Assembly (NCBI RefSeq): GCF_022819365.1 | Contig: NZ_CP089289.1 | Location: forward strand, 310,001 to 374,000 | Length of the DNA stretch: 64,000 bases | Reading direction: 5' to 3' | Source of the DNA: Candidatus Nanosynbacter sp. HMT-352 | GTDB taxonomy: Bacteria > Patescibacteriota > Saccharimonadia > Saccharimonadales > Saccharimonadaceae | Part shown: piece by piece, positions 29,355-37,534 of the stretch | Position numbering within the stretch: the first letter of the stretch is position 1 | Layout of the letters: each line of letters starts with the position of its first letter | Translations under genes and position numbers: made by a program | Notes under the pieces: generated by a model | Told to the model about the DNA's origin: nothing | The model's database searches: none | The model's input: only the letters and a program-made list of their open reading frames with translations

Positions 29355-29360
29355 TATAAT
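29352..29360 (+). promoter_or_regulatory. Extended -10 of rpsJ, built on the ldh stop codon
   Basis: TGA-TATAAT: the ldh stop TGA (29352-29354) runs directly into TATAAT (29355-29360). Leader of about 84 nt follows. Confidence 0.5.
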
Positions 29361-29450
29361 CGCATAGTTAATAATAATTTATCTCGAGAACTCGATTGAC
29401 TATAAATAGGGCAATTAGAGGTTACGAGATTGCACATAAGAGGAGGAGCT

Positions 29451-29768
29451 ATGGCTCAAGATACAGGAATTAAAATCCGTATTCGTCTGAAGGCTTATGA
29501 CCACAAAGTCATCGACCAATCAGCAAAACAAATTATCGACACCGCAATTCGCACAGGTGCTAACGTTGCTGGTCCAGTGCCTTTGCCAACTCGACGCAGC
29601 ACTTACACCGTCGTAAAGAGTCCGCACGTTTACAAGACTGGTGGTGAATCTTACGAGTGCCGCGTTCATAAGCGTCTGATTGACATTACAAATGCTACAC
29701 CAAAGACGATTGACAGCTTGCAGAACTTGAATTTGCCAGCTGGCGTTGATGCTGAAATTCGTATGTAA
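29451..29768 (+). CDS. rpsJ: 30S ribosomal protein S10
   Basis: uS10 of the small-subunit head, also NusE in antitermination. The 105 residues include [26 protein letters not shown] and [18 protein letters not shown]. The ATG at 29451 has AGGAGGAG before it; a longer reading from 29430 has no support. In most bacteria rpsJ leads the S10 operon, but here it has its own terminator and two unrelated genes separate it from rplC. Confidence 0.97.
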   Translation: MAQDTGIKIRIRLKAYDHKVIDQSAKQIIDTAIRTGANVAGPVPLPTRRSTYTVVKSPHVYKTGGESYECRVHKRLIDITNATPKTIDSLQNLNLPAGVDAEIRM

Positions 29769-29787
29769 TTTAACTATATATAAAATT

Positions 29788-29815
29788 TCCGCCTCTTGAA
29801 TGGGGCGGATTTTTT
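29788..29815 (+). terminator. Terminator of rpsJ
   Basis: TCCGCCTC stem pairs with GGGGCGGA, then TTTTTT. The next promoter overlaps its end. Confidence 0.8.
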
Positions 29816-29816
29816 A

Positions 29817-29825
29817 TGCTATAAT
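29817..29825 (+). promoter_or_regulatory. Extended -10 of the 29838 gene
   Basis: TGC-TATAAT (TATAAT 29820-29825), 12 nt before the ATG; overlaps the rpsJ terminator tail. No SD. Confidence 0.5.
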
Positions 29826-29837
29826 TCCATTTAGCTT

Positions 29838-30170
29838 ATGACAAAACAAAAAACTCGTACTTATGCTCGCAATCGCTCGAAGTCTAGCGAGCTATTTAGT
29901 CGCAAAGGGCGCGAACGCATTTATGATAATGACGGCTCATTTTTCTTAAAATTGGTGGTTTTTGTGATATTAAGTGCGCTGTGGCTTCGTCTAAAAAATC
30001 CAATTGAAGTTGGCGGCTTGGTTGTTCAGGCTATTCCTGTCGGGCTATTTATTGCGTTGCTGCTGGTATTAAAGATTGAGAAATATCAATTCAACCGGAA
30101 AATTTGGTACGTCACGATAATTTTCATGGCAATTCTGACCTCGTTTACGCCAGTTGGCGTGATGATTTAA
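29838..30170 (+). CDS. Small membrane protein, three predicted helices
   Basis: No family recognised. 110 residues: a very basic N-terminal third (KQKTRTYARNRSKSSELFSRK), then hydrophobic segments at about 36-52, 58-78 and 89-107. The N-terminus would be cytosolic by the positive-inside rule and could contact nucleic acid or ribosomes, but that is speculation. It lies between rpsJ and the S10-operon promoter and seems nearly leaderless. Confidence 0.6.
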   Translation: MTKQKTRTYARNRSKSSELFSRKGRERIYDNDGSFFLKLVVFVILSALWLRLKNPIEVGGLVVQAIPVGLFIALLLVLKIEKYQFNRKIWYVTIIFMAILTSFTPVGVMI

Positions 30171-30248
30171 TCGCTATGGATTCGTTATAAAATAATACCG
30201 CCCAATTAGGACGATATTATTTGCTTGAAGTTGTTAGCTCTTAAGCTT

Positions 30249-30548
30249 CTAGAATGGACGACCGCCGCCTAATTTGCTAATAGCGTATCCAGCGTCTTGA
30301 ATAATATCAATTAGCGCCTCGGCTCGTGTAGCTGCGTCTGGGATATTTTTAGCCGCCTCGTAAGCTAAGCGGAACATCTTACTGCTGTTGGTTATTCTTG
30401 CGGCTGACATGTATATACGAATTTTTCGTTCTCCATCAACGCCTTCCATTCTATCTATATTTGGTGCTAGTGCATTAATAGCCTCATCTCTGATAGTGCG
30501 TAAATTATTCAGTTCTTCGTTAGTATTTTCGATTTGAGAATCGTTCAT
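30249..30548 (-). CDS. Hypothetical protein, 99 residues
   Basis: Not recognised. A small helical, charged, soluble protein (EELNNLRTIRDEAINALA, then AARITNSSKMFRLAYEAAK) with a Gly/Pro-rich end. It is preceded by a GGGGG SD and by TGT-TATAAT on the minus strand, so it looks like a real gene. It lies divergent from the S10-operon promoter. Confidence 0.55.
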   Translation of the reverse strand: MNDSQIENTNEELNNLRTIRDEAINALAPNIDRMEGVDGERKIRIYMSAARITNSSKMFRLAYEAAKNIPDAATRAEALIDIIQDAGYAISKLGGGRPF

Positions 30549-30586
30549 GATTGCCCCCTAATTAATAAAATTTCTTTTCGAATATG

Positions 30587-30595
30587 ATTATAACA
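30587..30595 (-). promoter_or_regulatory. Extended -10 of the 30249-30548 gene
   Basis: Minus strand TGT-TATAAT (TATAAT at 30592-30587). An SD-containing leader of about 30 nt follows. Confidence 0.45.
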
Positions 30596-30635
30596 TATGC
30601 GGAATTGTAGATAAAACAGAACGTGTGGTCATGGG

Positions 30636-30665
30636 TTGACTTTTTAGGCTCAATTGTGCTACAAT
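30636..30665 (+). promoter_or_regulatory. Promoter of the rplC-rpsH operon
   Basis: TTGACT (30636-30641), 18-nt spacer, TGC-TACAAT (TACAAT 30660-30665). A leader of about 140 nt follows. It contains a tight hairpin, GTTCTCCCAGAAC (30752-30764), and could be the site of L4-type autoregulation. Confidence 0.65.
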
Positions 30666-30812
30666 TTACGAGTAATTTCTATTACGCGTAATATCAACTG
30701 TTCTCCTTGGTGAATGAGCAGGTCTGGTTATGAGCGGATGTTTACATTTAACGTTCTCCCAGAACCCAGAAACCGCACGTCATCAGGAGTATTTAAGTGG
30801 GAGTGAGGAAAA

Positions 30813-31427
30813 GTGAAAACACTTCTCGGTACCAAACTTGGTATGACCCAGCTCTTGGCTGAAGACGGCAAAGCCATTCCGGTAACGCTGATCCAAGCCG
30901 GCCCTGTCACCGTTACTCAGGTGAAGACTGTCGAAACCGACGGTTACAATGCGGTACAGGTAGCTTTTGGAGAGGGTAAGAACCTGAGCAAGGCCGTGGC
31001 TGGACACGTTAAGCCAGCCCAAGTGACCCCGAAACATATTCGGGAATTCCGTGTCGACCAGATTCCAGAGGATCTGAAAGTTGGCAGTGAAATTAATGTT
31101 TCCGCGTTTGAAGTCGGCGATTTTGTCGATGCGACCGGAACCAGCAAAGGTAAAGGTTTCGCTGGAACCATTAAACGCCACAACTTTAAGCGTCATCGTA
31201 AGACGCACGGTGGTAAAGGTAATACTCGTAAGCCAGGTTCAATTGGCTCGATGTATCCACAAAAAGTTTTCAAGGGTAAGACGATGGCTGGCCACATGGG
31301 TCACGAGCGTGTTACTGTTAAGAACTTGGAAGTGGCATATGTTGATCCAGAGACCAATCTAATCGGGGTTAAGGGCGCTGTTCCTGGACCACGAAAGGGG
31401 CTGATTATTTTAGGAGGTAACAAGTAA
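30813..31427 (+). CDS. rplC: 50S ribosomal protein L3
   Basis: uL3, an early assembly protein near the peptidyl-transferase centre. The 204 residues include LGTKLGMTQLLAEDG at the start, KGKGFAGTIKRHNFKRH and MAGHMGHERVTVKNLEV, all family hallmarks. Start GTG at 30813 behind GAGGAA. First gene of a 15-gene operon that runs to rpsH; its stop overlaps the rplD start by one base (TAATG). Confidence 0.97.
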   Translation: MKTLLGTKLGMTQLLAEDGKAIPVTLIQAGPVTVTQVKTVETDGYNAVQVAFGEGKNLSKAVAGHVKPAQVTPKHIREFRVDQIPEDLKVGSEINVSAFEVGDFVDATGTSKGKGFAGTIKRHNFKRHRKTHGGKGNTRKPGSIGSMYPQKVFKGKTMAGHMGHERVTVKNLEVAYVDPETNLIGVKGAVPGPRKGLIILGGNK

Positions 31428-32026
31428 TGGCAGATTCAACCAAACTTCCTAAAGACATTTTTGCTGTGGAAGTGCCAAATCACGAATTGTTGAAATTGGC
31501 ATATGACAGCTACTTGGCAAACGCACGCCTAGCTAGCGCTACAACCAAGCAGCGCGGCGAAGTTTCTGGTGGTGGTAAAAAACCATGGAAGCAAAAGGGA
31601 ACTGGTCGAGCACGTTTCGGCTCAAGCCGTAACCCAATCTGGCGCGGCGGTGGTGTGGTATTTGGTCCACGCGGTAACGAAAACTACACTAAAAAATTGT
31701 CAAAGACTGCTAAGAAAGTGGCAGTTCGCCAAGCTTTGACTGTAGCTAACGAAGCTAAGAAAATTGTCATCAAAGACATTAAGACTACTGGCAAGACCAA
31801 GGAAGTCGCAACATTCTTAGCTGACAACAAGTTCGAGCGCCGTGTTCTGATCGTTGTAGACGAGAAGACGCCAGAACTTATGCGCGCTACAAACAATATT
31901 CAGAACGTTTTGGTGGTTCGCGCTAATTATCTAAGCGTTTATCACATTCTGAATGCGGATACAATCGTTATAACACCGAAAGCTCTACCTGTAATTACTG
32001 CATGGTTGGGTAAGGAGGAAGCGTAA
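31427..32026 (+). CDS. rplD: 50S ribosomal protein L4
   Basis: uL4, whose loop lines the peptide exit tunnel and which represses the S10 operon in E. coli. The 199 residues hold the tunnel-loop signature GGGKKPWKQKGTGRARFGS and the WRGGGVVFGP continuation. A TAATG overlap with rplC and the TTAGGAGG SD at the end of rplC suggest coupled translation. Its possible target is the ~140-nt operon leader. Confidence 0.97.
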   Translation: MADSTKLPKDIFAVEVPNHELLKLAYDSYLANARLASATTKQRGEVSGGGKKPWKQKGTGRARFGSSRNPIWRGGGVVFGPRGNENYTKKLSKTAKKVAVRQALTVANEAKKIVIKDIKTTGKTKEVATFLADNKFERRVLIVVDEKTPELMRATNNIQNVLVVRANYLSVYHILNADTIVITPKALPVITAWLGKEEA

Positions 32027-32027
32027 T

Positions 32028-32348
32028 ATGAAACAGACGATTATTATCCCACGCGTTAGTGAAAAGGCTTACGCACAGAGCGCCAATGGTGTATATGTGC
32101 TACGCGTTCCACTTAACTTGAATAAGAACGAAATCAAATCAGCTGTAGAAGCACAATTTGGCGTTACTGTAGTTAAGGTTAAAACCTTAGTACAAGACGG
32201 CAAGGCTGTACGCTTCTCACGAGGCAAGAATCGTTATCCTGGCACAACAACGCGCAAGGATTGGAAGAAGGCTTACGTGACGCTGAAAGAAGGCGATAAG
32301 CTCGATGTGTTTGACGCAGTAGAGCAGCAGATGGAGGAGACCAAGTAA
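32028..32348 (+). CDS. rplW: 50S ribosomal protein L23
   Basis: uL23, located at the tunnel exit where SRP and trigger factor dock. The 106 residues include the start (IIPRVSEKAYAQSANGVYVL), the FGVTVVKVKTL strand and the RKDWKKAYVTLKEGDKLDVF end. Normal length with a short acidic tail. Follows rplD after 1 nt and overlaps rplB by one base. Confidence 0.96.
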   Translation: MKQTIIIPRVSEKAYAQSANGVYVLRVPLNLNKNEIKSAVEAQFGVTVVKVKTLVQDGKAVRFSRGKNRYPGTTTRKDWKKAYVTLKEGDKLDVFDAVEQQMEETK

Positions 32349-33187
32349 TGCCAGTGAAAGCTTACAATCCAACCACTCCTGCTCGTCGCGGCATGACGAG
32401 TCAGGATTTGTCAGACATTACAACAAGAAAACCTCTTAAAAGTCTGATTAAAGCTAAAAAGCAAAATGCCGGTCGCAACAACCAAGGTCGAATTACCGTT
32501 CGTCATCGCGGAGGCGGCGTTCGTCGTCACTACCGCTTGGTGAACCACAATTTGCCAGCAGGCTTGACCTTGACGATTGAAGAAATCGAATACGATCCAA
32601 ACCGCTCAGCTCGTATTGCTCGAGTTAAGGATCAGTACAATTTGTACCACTACATCTTAGCTGACACCTCAATGGTTAAGGGTAAAACTATCCGAACTGG
32701 TGAAGAAGCTCCAATTGAGGCTTCGAACCGCTTGCCATTGTCAGTTATTCCTGTTGGTACGATGATTTACGCTATTGAGTTGACCGCTGGTAAGGGTGCA
32801 CAAATGGTGCGCGCTGCTGGTGCTAAAGCTCAGTTGATGGCAAAAGAAGGCAACTACGCAACTATCAAATTGCCATCTGGCGAAGTTCGCAAAGTTCGCT
32901 TGGAAGCTACCGCTGCTATCGGTGTAGTCGGTAACGTTCAGCACCAAAATGTTAAGATCGGTTCAGCTGGTCGCAAACGCCGCAAGGGCATTCGCCCAAC
33001 TGTTCGTGGTGTCGTTATGAACGCCGCAGATCACCCACATGGTGGTGGTGACGGTGGTCGCCACGGTACTGGTAAAGCGCCACGTACTCCTTGGGGTCAA
33101 TTGACATTAGGTTATCGAACTCGTCGCCGTAAAGGCTCGAATAAATTAATCGTACGCACGCGTCACGACGCGAAGAGGAAGAGGTAA
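32348..33187 (+). CDS. rplB: 50S ribosomal protein L2
   Basis: uL2, needed for subunit joining and peptidyl-transferase assembly. The 279 residues contain RHRGGGVRRHYRLV, the SH3-like central domain and the MNAADHPHGGGDGGRHG loop with the conserved His near the catalytic centre, plus the C-terminal TPWGQLTLGYRTRRRK. It starts by TAATG overlap with rplW and has the normal length. Confidence 0.98.
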   Translation: MPVKAYNPTTPARRGMTSQDLSDITTRKPLKSLIKAKKQNAGRNNQGRITVRHRGGGVRRHYRLVNHNLPAGLTLTIEEIEYDPNRSARIARVKDQYNLYHYILADTSMVKGKTIRTGEEAPIEASNRLPLSVIPVGTMIYAIELTAGKGAQMVRAAGAKAQLMAKEGNYATIKLPSGEVRKVRLEATAAIGVVGNVQHQNVKIGSAGRKRRKGIRPTVRGVVMNAADHPHGGGDGGRHGTGKAPRTPWGQLTLGYRTRRRKGSNKLIVRTRHDAKRKR

Positions 33188-33193
33188 ATCACG

Positions 33194-33460
33194 ATGAGTC
33201 GTTCATTAAAGAAAGGTCCATTCGTCGATGTAAAGCTAGCAAAGAAAATTGCTGCTCTTAGCCTTGACGATCGAACCGTTATCAAAACGTGGGCGCGCGC
33301 TTCGACTATTACACCAGAGATGGTTGGTCGAACGATTGCTGTTCACAACGGTAGAGTGCACGTACCAGTGCTGATTACCGAAAATATGGTTGGTCATAAG
33401 CTCGGTGAGTTTAGTCCAACTCGTAAATTCCGTAAACACGGTGGAAAGGATAAGAAGTAA
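33194..33460 (+). CDS. rpsS: 30S ribosomal protein S19
   Basis: uS19 of the 30S head. The 88 residues begin [18 protein letters not shown] and include the [24 protein letters not shown] region in family order. The AGAGGAAGAGG run at the end of rplB provides the SD. Sixth residues and C-terminal length are normal; no unusual feature. Confidence 0.97.
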   Translation: MSRSLKKGPFVDVKLAKKIAALSLDDRTVIKTWARASTITPEMVGRTIAVHNGRVHVPVLITENMVGHKLGEFSPTRKFRKHGGKDKK

Positions 33461-33462
33461 TC

Positions 33463-33921
33463 ATGGCTGATACAACTTATACTGTCCGTGCTTACGCTAA
33501 AGGTGTTGATCAGGCACCACGTAAGGTAAGCCTAGTTGCAGCCTTGGTGCGAGGTCGTACTGTAGCTGATGCGCTAGTTATCTTAGAGCACGTTCCAAAG
33601 CGCGCTGCTAGCCCAGTCAAAAAGGCTATCGAAAGCGCTAAGGCAAACGCTATCAACAACCACGGCTTGGACGCGAAAAGCTTAGTAATTACTACTTTGA
33701 GCGTTACTACTGGTACACGTTTGCGTCGCTTTAAGCCTGCATCACGTGGCCGTGCTTTGCCATTCCAGAAAAAGACTTCAAATATTTTGGTTGAAGTAAC
33801 TGGCGCGGAAAAGCCAAAGAAAGCGCCTGCAAAAAAGGCCGAAGCTAAGGCAGAAGCAAAAACTGCTAAGCCTGTAGCTAAAAAAGCCGCTAAACCGGCA
33901 GCAAAAAAGGAGGAGAAGTAA
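33463..33921 (+). CDS. rplV: 50S ribosomal protein L22 with Lys/Ala-rich tail
   Basis: uL22, whose beta-hairpin reaches into the exit tunnel. The conserved core (VDQAPRKVSLVAALVRGR, then FKPASRGRALPFQKKTSNI) ends near residue 112. An appended tail of about 40 residues made of Ala, Lys, Pro and Glu repeats (PAKKAEAKAEAK) follows, longer than in most bacteria. Such low-complexity basic tails are common in L22 of some lineages and may bind rRNA outside the core. Confidence 0.97.
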   Translation: MADTTYTVRAYAKGVDQAPRKVSLVAALVRGRTVADALVILEHVPKRAASPVKKAIESAKANAINNHGLDAKSLVITTLSVTTGTRLRRFKPASRGRALPFQKKTSNILVEVTGAEKPKKAPAKKAEAKAEAKTAKPVAKKAAKPAAKKEEK

Positions 33922-34557
33922 ATGGGTCAAAAAGTGAATCCAATCAACTTCCGCCTACAGGTCAATAAGAACTGGAGCTCTCGTTGGTTTACGGCCAATA
34001 AAAAAGAGTTTGCAGAGGCGATTCGTCAGGATCACGAAATCCGCGAGTTGATTGAAAAGAAATTTGCCTCACGCCCAACTATCAATCGCATTGAGATTGA
34101 GCGTAGCGCCAACTTGATCACGATTACAATTCACACGGCAAAAGCTGGTGTTGTTATCGGTCGCGGTGGTGCTGGCGTGAATGAATTGAAGAAGCAAGTT
34201 GAGAAGATTGCTGGTCAGCCAGTTCGTATCAACATTGAAGAAGTTCGCCGTCCAGAATTGGCAGCCAAATTGGTAGCTGAGAATATCGCTCGCCAATTGG
34301 AGCGCCGAATCAACTTCCGCCGTGCAACTAAAATGACCGCACAAAACACCATGAATGCTGGTGCTAAAGGTATTCGTATTGAGGTGGCTGGTCGTTTGAA
34401 CGGCGCTGAAATGGCACGTCGCGAAAAGGTAATTGAAGGCTCAGTGCCTCTACACACCTTGCGCGCTGATATTGACTTCCACTGTGCTCGCGCTCAGACA
34501 CCAGCTGGTATCATTGGCGTGAAAGTGTGGATTTATAAGGGAGAAAGGAGTCGCTAA
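33922..34557 (+). CDS. rpsC: 30S ribosomal protein S3
   Basis: uS3 at the mRNA entry channel. The 211 residues include the KH-domain motif GVVIGRGGAGVNELKKQ and the C-terminal domain (GRLNGAEMARREKVIEG, then GVKVWIYKGE). Length is close to the family norm. It starts one base after the rplV stop with AGGAGG as SD inside rplV. Confidence 0.98.
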   Translation: MGQKVNPINFRLQVNKNWSSRWFTANKKEFAEAIRQDHEIRELIEKKFASRPTINRIEIERSANLITITIHTAKAGVVIGRGGAGVNELKKQVEKIAGQPVRINIEEVRRPELAAKLVAENIARQLERRINFRRATKMTAQNTMNAGAKGIRIEVAGRLNGAEMARREKVIEGSVPLHTLRADIDFHCARAQTPAGIIGVKVWIYKGERSR

Positions 34558-34971
34558 ATGCTGTTACCAAAGAAAACTAAGCACCGCAAAGTGCGTATTG
34601 GAAAAAACCGCGGTCAAGCAACTCGTGGCAATTACATCGCGTTCGGCGACTTTGCATTGCAATCACAATCAAATGAGCGCATCAACTCCCGCCAAATCGA
34701 GTCTGCTCGTCAGGCGATGACTCGTTACATCAAGCGTGGTGGTAAGATTTGGATTCGAATCTTCCCTCACACTCCAGTTACCCGAAAGCCACTTGGCTTG
34801 AAGATGGGTCAGGGTAAGGGTAATCCAGAGTTCTTCGTTGCTAAGGTAAAAGCTGGTACTGTTCTGTTTGAGATGCAGGGCGTTTCAGAGGAAGTTGCTC
34901 GCGAGGCAATGCGTCTGGCTAGCCACAAATTGCCAGTCAAATGTAAGTTCATCAAGCGGGAGGACGCATAA
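34558..34971 (+). CDS. rplP: 50S ribosomal protein L16
   Basis: uL16, which contacts the A-site tRNA elbow. The 137 residues include [19 protein letters not shown], the [20 protein letters not shown] loop near the A site and [12 protein letters not shown]. It directly abuts rpsC (stop-start with no gap) with GAGAAAGGAG as SD, and overlaps rpmC by one base. Confidence 0.97.
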   Translation: MLLPKKTKHRKVRIGKNRGQATRGNYIAFGDFALQSQSNERINSRQIESARQAMTRYIKRGGKIWIRIFPHTPVTRKPLGLKMGQGKGNPEFFVAKVKAGTVLFEMQGVSEEVAREAMRLASHKLPVKCKFIKREDA

Positions 34972-35180
34972 TGGCTGAAACGAAGAAATCTGTTAAAGCG
35001 GCAGTTGTTAAGACGATTGACGATTTGAAGAAGGAATTGGCTGAAAAGCGAAACGACCTACTTCAAGCAAAACGTTCTCACGCTGCTGGCGAGTTAGTTA
35101 ATCCAAAAGCGTTGCGTTCACTCCGAAAGGAAATTGCACGCCTGCTGACACAAATTAATAATACAAAGGAGAGCAAGTAA
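34971..35180 (+). CDS. rpmC: 50S ribosomal protein L29
   Basis: uL29, a small helical protein next to L23 at the tunnel exit. The 69 residues form two long helices; DDLKKELAEKRNDLLQAK and LRSLRKEIARLLTQIN match the family. An N-terminal Lys/Ala extension of about 14 residues precedes the first helix. It overlaps both neighbours by one base (TAATG), so it is translationally coupled. Confidence 0.95.
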   Translation: MAETKKSVKAAVVKTIDDLKKELAEKRNDLLQAKRSHAAGELVNPKALRSLRKEIARLLTQINNTKESK

Positions 35181-35491
35181 TGGCCCGACGAACATTGATT
35201 GGCGTCGTAACGAGTGCCAAGCGCGACAAGACCATCACTGTGACGGTCACTAGCCGCGAAACGCATCCGCTATACGGCAAGCAGTACACCGTGACTCGCA
35301 AATACACTGCTCACGATGAAACCAACGAAGCAGGTGAAGGCGACAAGGTGCAAATCGAAGAGACTCGCCCAATTTCCAAGACTAAGAGCTTTACTCTAGT
35401 TAAGGTGATTGAAAAGTCTCGCGGTTCTATCAAACTAAAGGACGAAGTTTCTGGCGAAACTAAGGAAGAGGCTAAGGAGGACGACAAATGA
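35180..35491 (+). CDS. rpsQ: 30S ribosomal protein S17
   Basis: uS17, an OB-fold protein of the 30S body. The core ([18 protein letters not shown], then [18 protein letters not shown]) takes about 80 residues. A charged C-terminal extension of about 20 residues ([15 protein letters not shown]) follows, bringing it to 103. It overlaps rplN by 4 nt (ATGA). Confidence 0.96.
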   Translation: MARRTLIGVVTSAKRDKTITVTVTSRETHPLYGKQYTVTRKYTAHDETNEAGEGDKVQIEETRPISKTKSFTLVKVIEKSRGSIKLKDEVSGETKEEAKEDDK

Positions 35492-35856
35492 TCCAACAAG
35501 AATCTCGCCTTAAGGTAGCCGATAACTCAGGCGCTAGGGAAGTTTTGTGTATTCGCGTTCTTGGCGGTACACGACGCCGTTACGCTCGCGTTGGCGACGT
35601 AATCGTCTGCTCGGTAAAAGACGCTAGCCCAACCGGTAACGTTAAGAAAAAATCTGTTGTTAAGGCTGTAGTTGTTCGTACTCGCGATCAAATTCATCGC
35701 AAAGACGGCTCAACAATCTGTTTTGACGACAATGCCGTAGTGATTATCAACGATGACAAGCAGCCAAAAGCTACTCGTGTCTTCGGTCCAGTTCCACGCG
35801 AACTTCGCGATATGGGCTACATGAAGATCGTCAGCTTAGCTCCGGAGGTACTCTAA
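35488..35856 (+). CDS. rplN: 50S ribosomal protein L14
   Basis: uL14, which forms inter-subunit bridges and binds the silencing factor RsfS in other bacteria. The 122 residues start [19 protein letters not shown] and include [13 protein letters not shown] and [24 protein letters not shown], as expected. Length is exactly that of the family. It overlaps rpsQ and rplX. Confidence 0.98.
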   Translation: MIQQESRLKVADNSGAREVLCIRVLGGTRRRYARVGDVIVCSVKDASPTGNVKKKSVVKAVVVRTRDQIHRKDGSTICFDDNAVVIINDDKQPKATRVFGPVPRELRDMGYMKIVSLAPEVL

Positions 35857-36176
35857 TGGCTCGAATTCATAAAGACGATACCGTAAAAATTATTGCTGGT
35901 AAAAATAAAGGCACAACTGGTAAAGTTCTAAAAGTTAACACAAAAGACCAAACTGTTTTGGTCGAAGGTGTTGGTGTCGGACATCGCCACGTTAAGCCAA
36001 GCCAGTACAATCCAAAAGGTGGCAAGAAAGATATTCACGTACCAATGGATATCAGCAAAGTCGCTTTGGTTATTGATGAGAAATCAGGCAAAACCAGTCG
36101 GGTTGGTTTAGTAAAGAATGCTGACGGCGGCAAAACTCGTGTTGCTCGTCAAGCAAAAAATAAGGAGATTAAATAA
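35856..36176 (+). CDS. rplX: 50S ribosomal protein L24
   Basis: uL24, an assembly initiator with a KOW domain. The 106 residues contain KDDTVKIIAGKNKGTTGKVL at the KOW motif and the HVPMDISKVALVIDEKSGK end region. A C-terminal Lys-rich part is normal for the family. One-base overlaps with rplN and rplE. Confidence 0.96.
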   Translation: MARIHKDDTVKIIAGKNKGTTGKVLKVNTKDQTVLVEGVGVGHRHVKPSQYNPKGGKKDIHVPMDISKVALVIDEKSGKTSRVGLVKNADGGKTRVARQAKNKEIK

Positions 36177-36760
36177 TGGCAGAAAAGAAAACTGTCGTGC
36201 CAGCTCCTCGCTTGAAAGCCTTATATCAAGGAACTTACCTTAAGGAACTACAAGCCGAATTGAATCTAAAGAACGTGCATGAAGTGCCAGCTTTGGAAAA
36301 GATCGTCGTGAGCGTTGGTACCGGCAAGAAGAAAGATGACAAGCGTCATTTTGAAATTGTCAAAAACACCGTCGAGAAAATTACAGGTCAAGCACCAGTG
36401 GCTCGACGAGCCAAAAAATCAATCGCGACATTTAGCATTCGTAAAGGTATGGGCGCGCCAATTGGTGTTAGCGTAACTTTGCGCGGCGCTCGTATGTACG
36501 AGTTCATGGATCGTTTGATTAACGTTGCTTTACCTCGCGTTCGTGACTTCCACGGCGTTGGCTTGAAGTTTGATAAAGGTGGCAATTACAATCTCGGCAT
36601 CACCGAGCAATCGATTTTCCCAGAATTGACATTTGAGGAAACTCAGGTTTTGCACGGTTTGCAGGTTACATTTGTTATCAAGAACGGCAACAAGGAAGCT
36701 TCTAAGGCGTTGCTAGAAAAATTTGGCATGCCGTTTGAGAAGAAAGGAGGCGTCAAGTAA
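36176..36760 (+). CDS. rplE: 50S ribosomal protein L5
   Basis: uL5, which binds 5S rRNA and contacts P-site tRNA. The 194 residues include [41 protein letters not shown] and the [20 protein letters not shown] motif. Slightly longer than E. coli L5 because of an N-terminal extension. An AAGGAGG SD for rpsN lies in its last codons. Confidence 0.97.
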   Translation: MAEKKTVVPAPRLKALYQGTYLKELQAELNLKNVHEVPALEKIVVSVGTGKKKDDKRHFEIVKNTVEKITGQAPVARRAKKSIATFSIRKGMGAPIGVSVTLRGARMYEFMDRLINVALPRVRDFHGVGLKFDKGGNYNLGITEQSIFPELTFEETQVLHGLQVTFVIKNGNKEASKALLEKFGMPFEKKGGVK

Positions 36761-37029
36761 TGGCTAAGAAATCAATGGTCGCTCGTGATAAGAAGCGCAT
36801 GAAGATGATTGCCAAGTTTGCAGCCAAGCGTGCTGAGTTGAAAGAACTTGGCGACCTCGATGGTTTGCAAAAATTGCCTCGCAATTCTAGCCCAACCAGG
36901 CACAAGAACCGTGATAGCATCTCTGGTCGCCCGCGCGGCTACATGCGTCAATTCGGCTTGAGCCGTATCAATTTCCGCGAAAAAGCAGCCAAGGGTGAAA
37001 TCCCAGGCATAACAAAGAGTAGTTGGTAA
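36760..37029 (+). CDS. rpsN: 30S ribosomal protein S14, zinc-free form
   Basis: uS14 of the 30S head. The 89 residues have the C-minus pattern: [20 protein letters not shown] and [21 protein letters not shown], with no CxxC pairs, so no zinc is bound. In bacteria that carry both forms the C-minus one is often made under zinc starvation; here it is in the main operon and therefore the housekeeping form. Confidence 0.97.
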   Translation: MAKKSMVARDKKRMKMIAKFAAKRAELKELGDLDGLQKLPRNSSPTRHKNRDSISGRPRGYMRQFGLSRINFREKAAKGEIPGITKSSW

Positions 37030-37049
37030 GAAGGAAAGGAGATTAGAAT

Positions 37050-37451
37050 ATGTCTATGCAAACTACAGACCCAATCGCCGACCTTCTGACTCGCATCCGC
37101 AATGCGAAATTGGTTGGCAAAACGGAAGTTCGTGTTCCGTCCAGCAAGATGAAGAAAGTCATCGCTGAACAATTAGTCAAAAACGGCTACTTGGCAGACG
37201 TCAAGCTGGAAGATGCTAAGCCTCGTGGCGTGTTGGTAGTTACTATCAATGAAAAAGGAACTAACAGTACTATCAACGAAATTACCCGCATCTCAAAACC
37301 TGGTCGTCGCGTTTACGTCGGCGCTAGCGAGATTCCAAAGGTAAAGAGTGGTCGCGGTTTGGTACTTATCTCAACATCAAAAGGTGTCATGACTGGTGTC
37401 GAAGCAGCTAAGGCCAAACTTGGTGGCGAATTGTTGTTGAAGGTTTACTAA
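37050..37451 (+). CDS. rpsH: 30S ribosomal protein S8
   Basis: uS8, a central assembly protein of the 30S platform and repressor of the spc operon in E. coli. The 133 residues start MSMQTTDPIADLLTRIRNAK and include KVKSGRGLVLISTSKGVMTG near the end, all typical. An AAGGAGA SD is present. In nearly all bacteria rplF follows directly; here a terminator and a 4.7-kb island intervene. Confidence 0.98.
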   Translation: MSMQTTDPIADLLTRIRNAKLVGKTEVRVPSSKMKKVIAEQLVKNGYLADVKLEDAKPRGVLVVTINEKGTNSTINEITRISKPGRRVYVGASEIPKVKSGRGLVLISTSKGVMTGVEAAKAKLGGELLLKVY

Positions 37452-37465
37452 GCCTCACGCAAATC

Positions 37466-37500
37466 AAATAAACGTCCTCATTGCAGGGCGTTTATTTTTT
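37466..37500 (+). terminator. Terminator after rpsH
   Basis: AAATAAACGTCC stem pairs with GGGCGTTTATTT, followed by TTTT. It ends the rplC-rpsH transcript and separates it from the island. Confidence 0.85.
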
Positions 37501-37522
37501 ATATCCATCTACACAGAGATAG

Positions 37523-37528
37523 TATAAT
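37523..37528 (+). promoter_or_regulatory. -10 of the ABC-F gene (leaderless)
   Basis: TATAAT 6 nt before the ATG at 37535; no SD. No convincing -35. Confidence 0.5.
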
Positions 37529-37534
37529 AGTGAT

